The translations under genes were made by a program, and so were the position numbers. From an uncultured Candidatus Melainabacteria bacterium (GTDB taxonomy: Bacteria; Cyanobacteriota; Vampirovibrionia; Gastranaerophilales; Gastranaerophilaceae): a stretch of DNA of 7,972 bases. The notes below the pieces were generated by a model that made no database searches, was not told the DNA's origin, and saw nothing but the letters and a program-made list of their open reading frames with translations. Of the stretch, positions 5,342-7,972 are shown piece after piece. The stretch covers positions 1 to 7,972 of the forward strand of contig CAKVJR010000080.1 in the NCBI GenBank assembly GCA_934754855.1, read 5' to 3'. Numbering within the stretch: position 1 is the first letter of the stretch; each line of letters begins with the position of its first letter.

Positions 5342-6541
5342 GTGAAAAGACTATTATTAAGTTTATTTATATTAGGCGGAATGCTTGTCCCGACGGCAAG
5401 TTTGGCGTCTGAGCAGACCATGCTTTATGATCAGGTTTGGAAATTAATCAACTCAAAATACGTTGACCCCGGTAACAACCACCAAAATTGGTACAAATGG
5501 AGAAAAAAATACGACGCTCATATTAAAACGAATGAGGACGCATACGTAGCAATTCAGACTATGCTTGCAAGTTTGAACGACCCTTATACAAAATTCCTTG
5601 ATCCGAAAGAATTTAAGGAAGAAACGAGCAGTATTAAAGGTTCTTTAAAAGGTATCGGTGTTCAAATCGGTGTTAAGGACGGAAAGTTGCTTATTATTGC
5701 ACCTATGGAAGATACCCCAGGTGAAAAAGCGGGCTTGAAAGCGGAAGATGAAATTCTCGAAATTGATGGAAAATCAACAAAAGGTATTACTGTTGACAAG
5801 GCTGCTGATCAAATTCGCGGGGAAGAGGGTACAATCGTAAAACTTTTAATCAAGCGTAAAGATTGTCCGAACAAGATTTATGCCGTTCCGAGAGCAAAAA
5901 TCGAAATCAAAGCGGTTTCTACAAAATTGCCTTTGACCTCGACAAAACTCGACCCGAGAGTCGGTTACATCAGATTAAGTTCGTTTATCAGTCAAAACGC
6001 TGCTGACGAGTTTAAAAAAGCCTTGACAGGTTATTCGACGAAAAAAGGTATCATTATTGACCTTCGCTCAAATCCCGGTGGACTTTTGACGAACGCAATC
6101 ACTCTTTCCGATATGTTTCTTGACGGCGGTGTAATCGTTAGTACGGTTGACCGTGGCAGATACAAAGATACAATCAGAGCAAGCAGAAACTATATTTGTG
6201 ATAAGCCTGTTGTCATCTTGATTAACGGCGGAAGTGCATCAGCGAGCGAAATTTTCTCGGGTGCAATGAAAGACAACAACAGAGCATTGATTGTCGGCGA
6301 AAAATCTTTCGGCAAAGGACTTGTTCAGGAAATTAACAAACTTCCCGAAGGTTCGGGTTGCAATATTACAATCCAAAGATATTTGACCCCGAGTGGCTCC
6401 GATATTCACAAAAAAGGTATCAAACCTGATGTGGTTGTTAAATTTACGGACACTGATATTCAGTCAAAACGTGACGTTCAACTTGAGAAAGCAAACCAAC
6501 TCTTGGTCAAAATGATTACTTATCAACCGAAGAAGGGCTAA
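5342..6541 (+). CDS. ctpA: Secreted carboxyl-terminal processing protease (S41A, CtpA type)
   Basis: This 399-residue serine protease is exported and cleaves proteins near their C-termini in the envelope. From the GTG start the protein begins MKRLLLSLFILGG, a classic signal peptide with a likely cut after SLA (residue 22). An N-terminal helical cap includes LNDPYTKFLDP (78-88). A PDZ domain (about 97-172) holds GIGVQIG and PGEKAGLKAEDEI. The S41 core (about 190-370) holds LRSNPGG (241-247), GGSASASEIF (296-305) and VGEKSFGKGLVQE (318-330). Ser300, Lys325 and Gln329 have the spacing of the known Ser-Lys-Gln triad (Lys 25 residues after Ser, Gln 4 later), so it should be active. Length and layout are normal for the family, closest in feel to cyanobacterial CtpA. 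Substrates are unknown. The TAA overlaps the stop codon of the convergent flavoprotein gene. Confidence 0.93.
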   Translation: MKRLLLSLFILGGMLVPTASLASEQTMLYDQVWKLINSKYVDPGNNHQNWYKWRKKYDAHIKTNEDAYVAIQTMLASLNDPYTKFLDPKEFKEETSSIKGSLKGIGVQIGVKDGKLLIIAPMEDTPGEKAGLKAEDEILEIDGKSTKGITVDKAADQIRGEEGTIVKLLIKRKDCPNKIYAVPRAKIEIKAVSTKLPLTSTKLDPRVGYIRLSSFISQNAADEFKKALTGYSTKKGIIIDLRSNPGGLLTNAITLSDMFLDGGVIVSTVDRGRYKDTIRASRNYICDKPVVILINGGSASASEIFSGAMKDNNRALIVGEKSFGKGLVQEINKLPEGSGCNITIQRYLTPSGSDIHKKGIKPDVVVKFTDTDIQSKRDVQLEKANQLLVKMITYQPKKG

Positions 6542-7908
6542 CAATCTTCCGGTTTGAGTTTATCTCGAATAATTTGAACGGCTTTTAATAAAGGGTCGAT
6601 AGCAGTTGAAAACGGCGGTGCATAGGGCAAATCAATCCCCATGAAATCGTCGATTTTCACTGCACTCATAATTGCGAAAGATGCCGTGGATACTCTTTTT
6701 TCGGCATCACCCGTTCCGATTCCCTGTACGCCTAAAATTTCTCTTGAATTTTCATCAACGATTAATTTTAGCGTAATCATTGCCGCTTCGGGCATATAGC
6801 CCGCACGGTCTTCGTTTGTGACGGTTGTTGTCAAAACGTCGTAGCCGATTTTCTTTGCCTCTCGCTCCGTTATTCCCGCCATTGAAACCGTATAGTCAAA
6901 ATATCGGCTTACAACAGCCCCGACAACTCCTTTGAAGTCACAATTATCATTTGCAATGTTTATTGCTGCACAACGCCCCTCTTTGTTCGCTGTTGAGCCG
7001 AGCGGAAGCCAGCAGTGTTTTTTTGTGACGATGTGGAATTTTTCGCAGCAGTCGCCGACGGCGTATATCCCGGGAATTGACGTTTTTAAGTGCGAATTGA
7101 CCCAAATACTTTTGTTTAAGCCAATTTTTAATCCTGCATCTATCGCAATTTCACTGTTTGGAACGATTCCCGCTGAAATAACCGCAAAATCCGTTTCTAT
7201 ACGTTTGCCTTTATTCGTTATGACGGCTGAAATTTTCCCGTTTTTGTCCTCAAATTTTTCAGCCTCTTGGTTGTTAAAAATTTTGATTTTTTTGCCGTCA
7301 CGTTCGATTATGTGTTTTTGAATTTCTTGTGAAATATCATCGTCGAACATGCCCATAATATGCGGGTTTTTGTCGATTATGTTTACGTTAAGTCCGTTTT
7401 TTATAAAAGCTTCAGCAAGTTCGAGTCCGATGAGTCCAAAGCCAATAATTGTGACCGTTTCGGACTTGTTCATCGCTTCTTTTATTGCAAGCCCGTCCTC
7501 TAATTTCCGCAAAGTGAAGACATTTTCGATATTAATATTTTCGATTTTGGGTATGTAAGGTCTTGCCCCTGTTGCGATTACGAGAATGTCGTAATAAACT
7601 TCAAACTCTTCATCGGTTTTTAAATTTTTGAACAAAACAGATTTTTTTTCAGGAAATATTTTTATTGCTTTTTTTTGCAAAAATACTTTAATTCCGTGCT
7701 TTTCAAAGTCTTTCGGTGTCCTGACGAGAAGTTCGTCAATGTCAGGAATTATATCTGCAATAAAATACGGAAGCCCGCATGCCGAGTAGGAAATATTAAC
7801 TTCGTCAGTATAAATTTCAATAATCGTATCGGGGTCTTCTCTTCTGAGTTTTGCGGCTGTTTTCGGGCCCGCCGCACCTCCGCCTATAATTACAACTTTT
7901 TTTCCCAT
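6538..7908 (-). CDS. FAD/NAD(P)-dependent pyridine nucleotide-disulfide oxidoreductase, CoA-disulfide reductase/NADH oxidase-like
   Basis: A 456-residue cytosolic flavoprotein. FAD-binding GGGAAG (9-14) is followed by SYSACGLPY (40-48), whose Cys44 fits the single redox cysteine of CoA-disulfide reductases and water-forming NADH oxidases. Then come ATGARPYIP (112-120), NAD-binding GFGLIGLE (156-163) and the second FAD motif GIYAVGDCCE (280-289). The C-terminal dimerisation domain ends in YAPPFS (429-434), as in this subfamily. Expected reactions are NAD(P)H-driven reduction of CoA disulfide or persulfides, or of oxygen; sequence alone does not decide which. There is no rhodanese domain. Extra cysteines at 287, 288 and 299 lie beside the FAD motif. 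The ATG at 7908 is required to keep the first FAD motif, yet no Shine-Dalgarno sequence precedes it. Its TAG overlaps the protease TAA by 4 nt in total gene overlap. Confidence 0.88.
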   Translation of the reverse strand: MGKKVVIIGGGAAGPKTAAKLRREDPDTIIEIYTDEVNISYSACGLPYFIADIIPDIDELLVRTPKDFEKHGIKVFLQKKAIKIFPEKKSVLFKNLKTDEEFEVYYDILVIATGARPYIPKIENINIENVFTLRKLEDGLAIKEAMNKSETVTIIGFGLIGLELAEAFIKNGLNVNIIDKNPHIMGMFDDDISQEIQKHIIERDGKKIKIFNNQEAEKFEDKNGKISAVITNKGKRIETDFAVISAGIVPNSEIAIDAGLKIGLNKSIWVNSHLKTSIPGIYAVGDCCEKFHIVTKKHCWLPLGSTANKEGRCAAINIANDNCDFKGVVGAVVSRYFDYTVSMAGITEREAKKIGYDVLTTTVTNEDRAGYMPEAAMITLKLIVDENSREILGVQGIGTGDAEKRVSTASFAIMSAVKIDDFMGIDLPYAPPFSTAIDPLLKAVQIIRDKLKPEDC

Positions 7909-7914
7909 TATTTT

Positions 7915-7943
7915 AAAAAAGGGCTTTATATTTCAAAAGCCCC
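7915..7943 (-). terminator. Leftward rho-independent terminator abutting the flavoprotein start
   Basis: Read leftward, GGGCTTT (7942-7936) pairs with AAAGCCC (7927-7921) around an 8-nt loop, extended by a G-U pair, and is followed directly by six T residues (7920-7915). The T run ends 6 nt before the flavoprotein ATG. It most likely ends the transcript of the gene entering from the right edge. An overlapping alternative stem, AAAGGGC with GCCCTTT, is also possible. Confidence 0.7.
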
Positions 7944-7953
7944 GCCCTTTCTA
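7925..7953 (-). promoter_or_regulatory. Predicted promoter of the flavoprotein gene inside the terminator
   Basis: Leftward TAGAAA (7953-7948, 4/6 to consensus) and TATAAA (7930-7925, 5/6) are spaced by exactly 17 bp. The -10 box lies in the loop and 3' arm of the terminator hairpin. Transcription would begin about 10 nt before the ATG, giving an almost leaderless mRNA that fits the missing ribosome binding site. This is a motif match only. Confidence 0.4.
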
Positions 7954-7954
7954 T

Positions 7955-7972
7955 TTATACGTCGAATTCCAT
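7955..7972 (-). CDS. Possible C-terminal end of an unknown leftward gene
   Basis: A leftward frame entering from the window edge reads MEFDV and stops at TAA (7957-7955), 12 nt before the terminator stem. A gene end here would explain that terminator. Only five codons are visible, and the other two leftward frames also close nearby (TAG at 7953-7951; TAA inside the terminator loop region). Frame and identity are therefore uncertain, and no family can be named. Confidence 0.3.
   Translation of the reverse strand: MEFDV

Noticed and set aside
6932..7321. 129-codon rightward open frame
   Set aside because: It lies fully antisense to the flavoprotein gene, has no ribosome binding site and shows no recognisable domain. 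Its sequence is what a mirror of the FAD gene would give.

Overview
This is an AT-rich, gene-dense bacterial window of mostly housekeeping genes. I see no phage, insertion sequence, CRISPR array, defence system or biosynthetic cluster. The mix is the tail of ribosomal protein bS20, a YkpA/YbiT-type ABC-F protein, an iron-sulfur family 4 uracil-DNA glycosylase, a CtpA-type S41 protease and a CoA-disulfide-reductase-like flavoprotein. It suits an anaerobic or microaerobic host-associated or sediment bacterium. The protease resembles cyanobacterial CtpA, the ABC-F resembles Firmicutes YkpA, and codon use is AT-rich. Together these make a gut Melainabacterium (Gastranaerophilales-like) my best guess, with Firmicutes or another AT-rich phylum as alternatives. 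This assignment is inference with low to moderate confidence.

Layout. Positions 1-53 hold the last codons of rpsT, followed by a strong rho-independent terminator (79-106). Positions 121-305 are non-coding and hold two copies of a TCATTCTGAG motif, one within an imperfect hairpin typical of dispersed intergenic repeats. A leftward unit follows: uracil-DNA glycosylase (3573-2998), ABC-F (2940-1276) and a HlyD-type membrane fusion protein (1223-306). The gaps are 57 and 52 nt, so co-transcription is likely, although the ABC-F also has a perfect -10 box of its own. Divergent from it, a large polytopic membrane protein (3704-5275) is followed by the secreted S41 protease (5342-6541). The protease stop codon overlaps the stop codon of a convergent flavin disulfide-reductase-family gene (7908-6538). 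At the right edge a terminator for a further leftward gene lies directly against the start of that flavoprotein gene and overlaps its likely promoter.

How the genes relate. The rightward pair belongs to the cell envelope: a GT-C-like membrane protein of unknown substrate and a PDZ protease for exported proteins. The leftward genes serve DNA repair, ribosome function and transport or efflux, with no obvious common pathway. The most noteworthy details are a second ATPase site in the ABC-F that has lost both its P-loop lysine and its switch histidine, start sites that had to be reassigned (two GTG, one TTG, one ATG moved by a codon), and very short predicted mRNA leaders throughout. I found no convincing new biological system.
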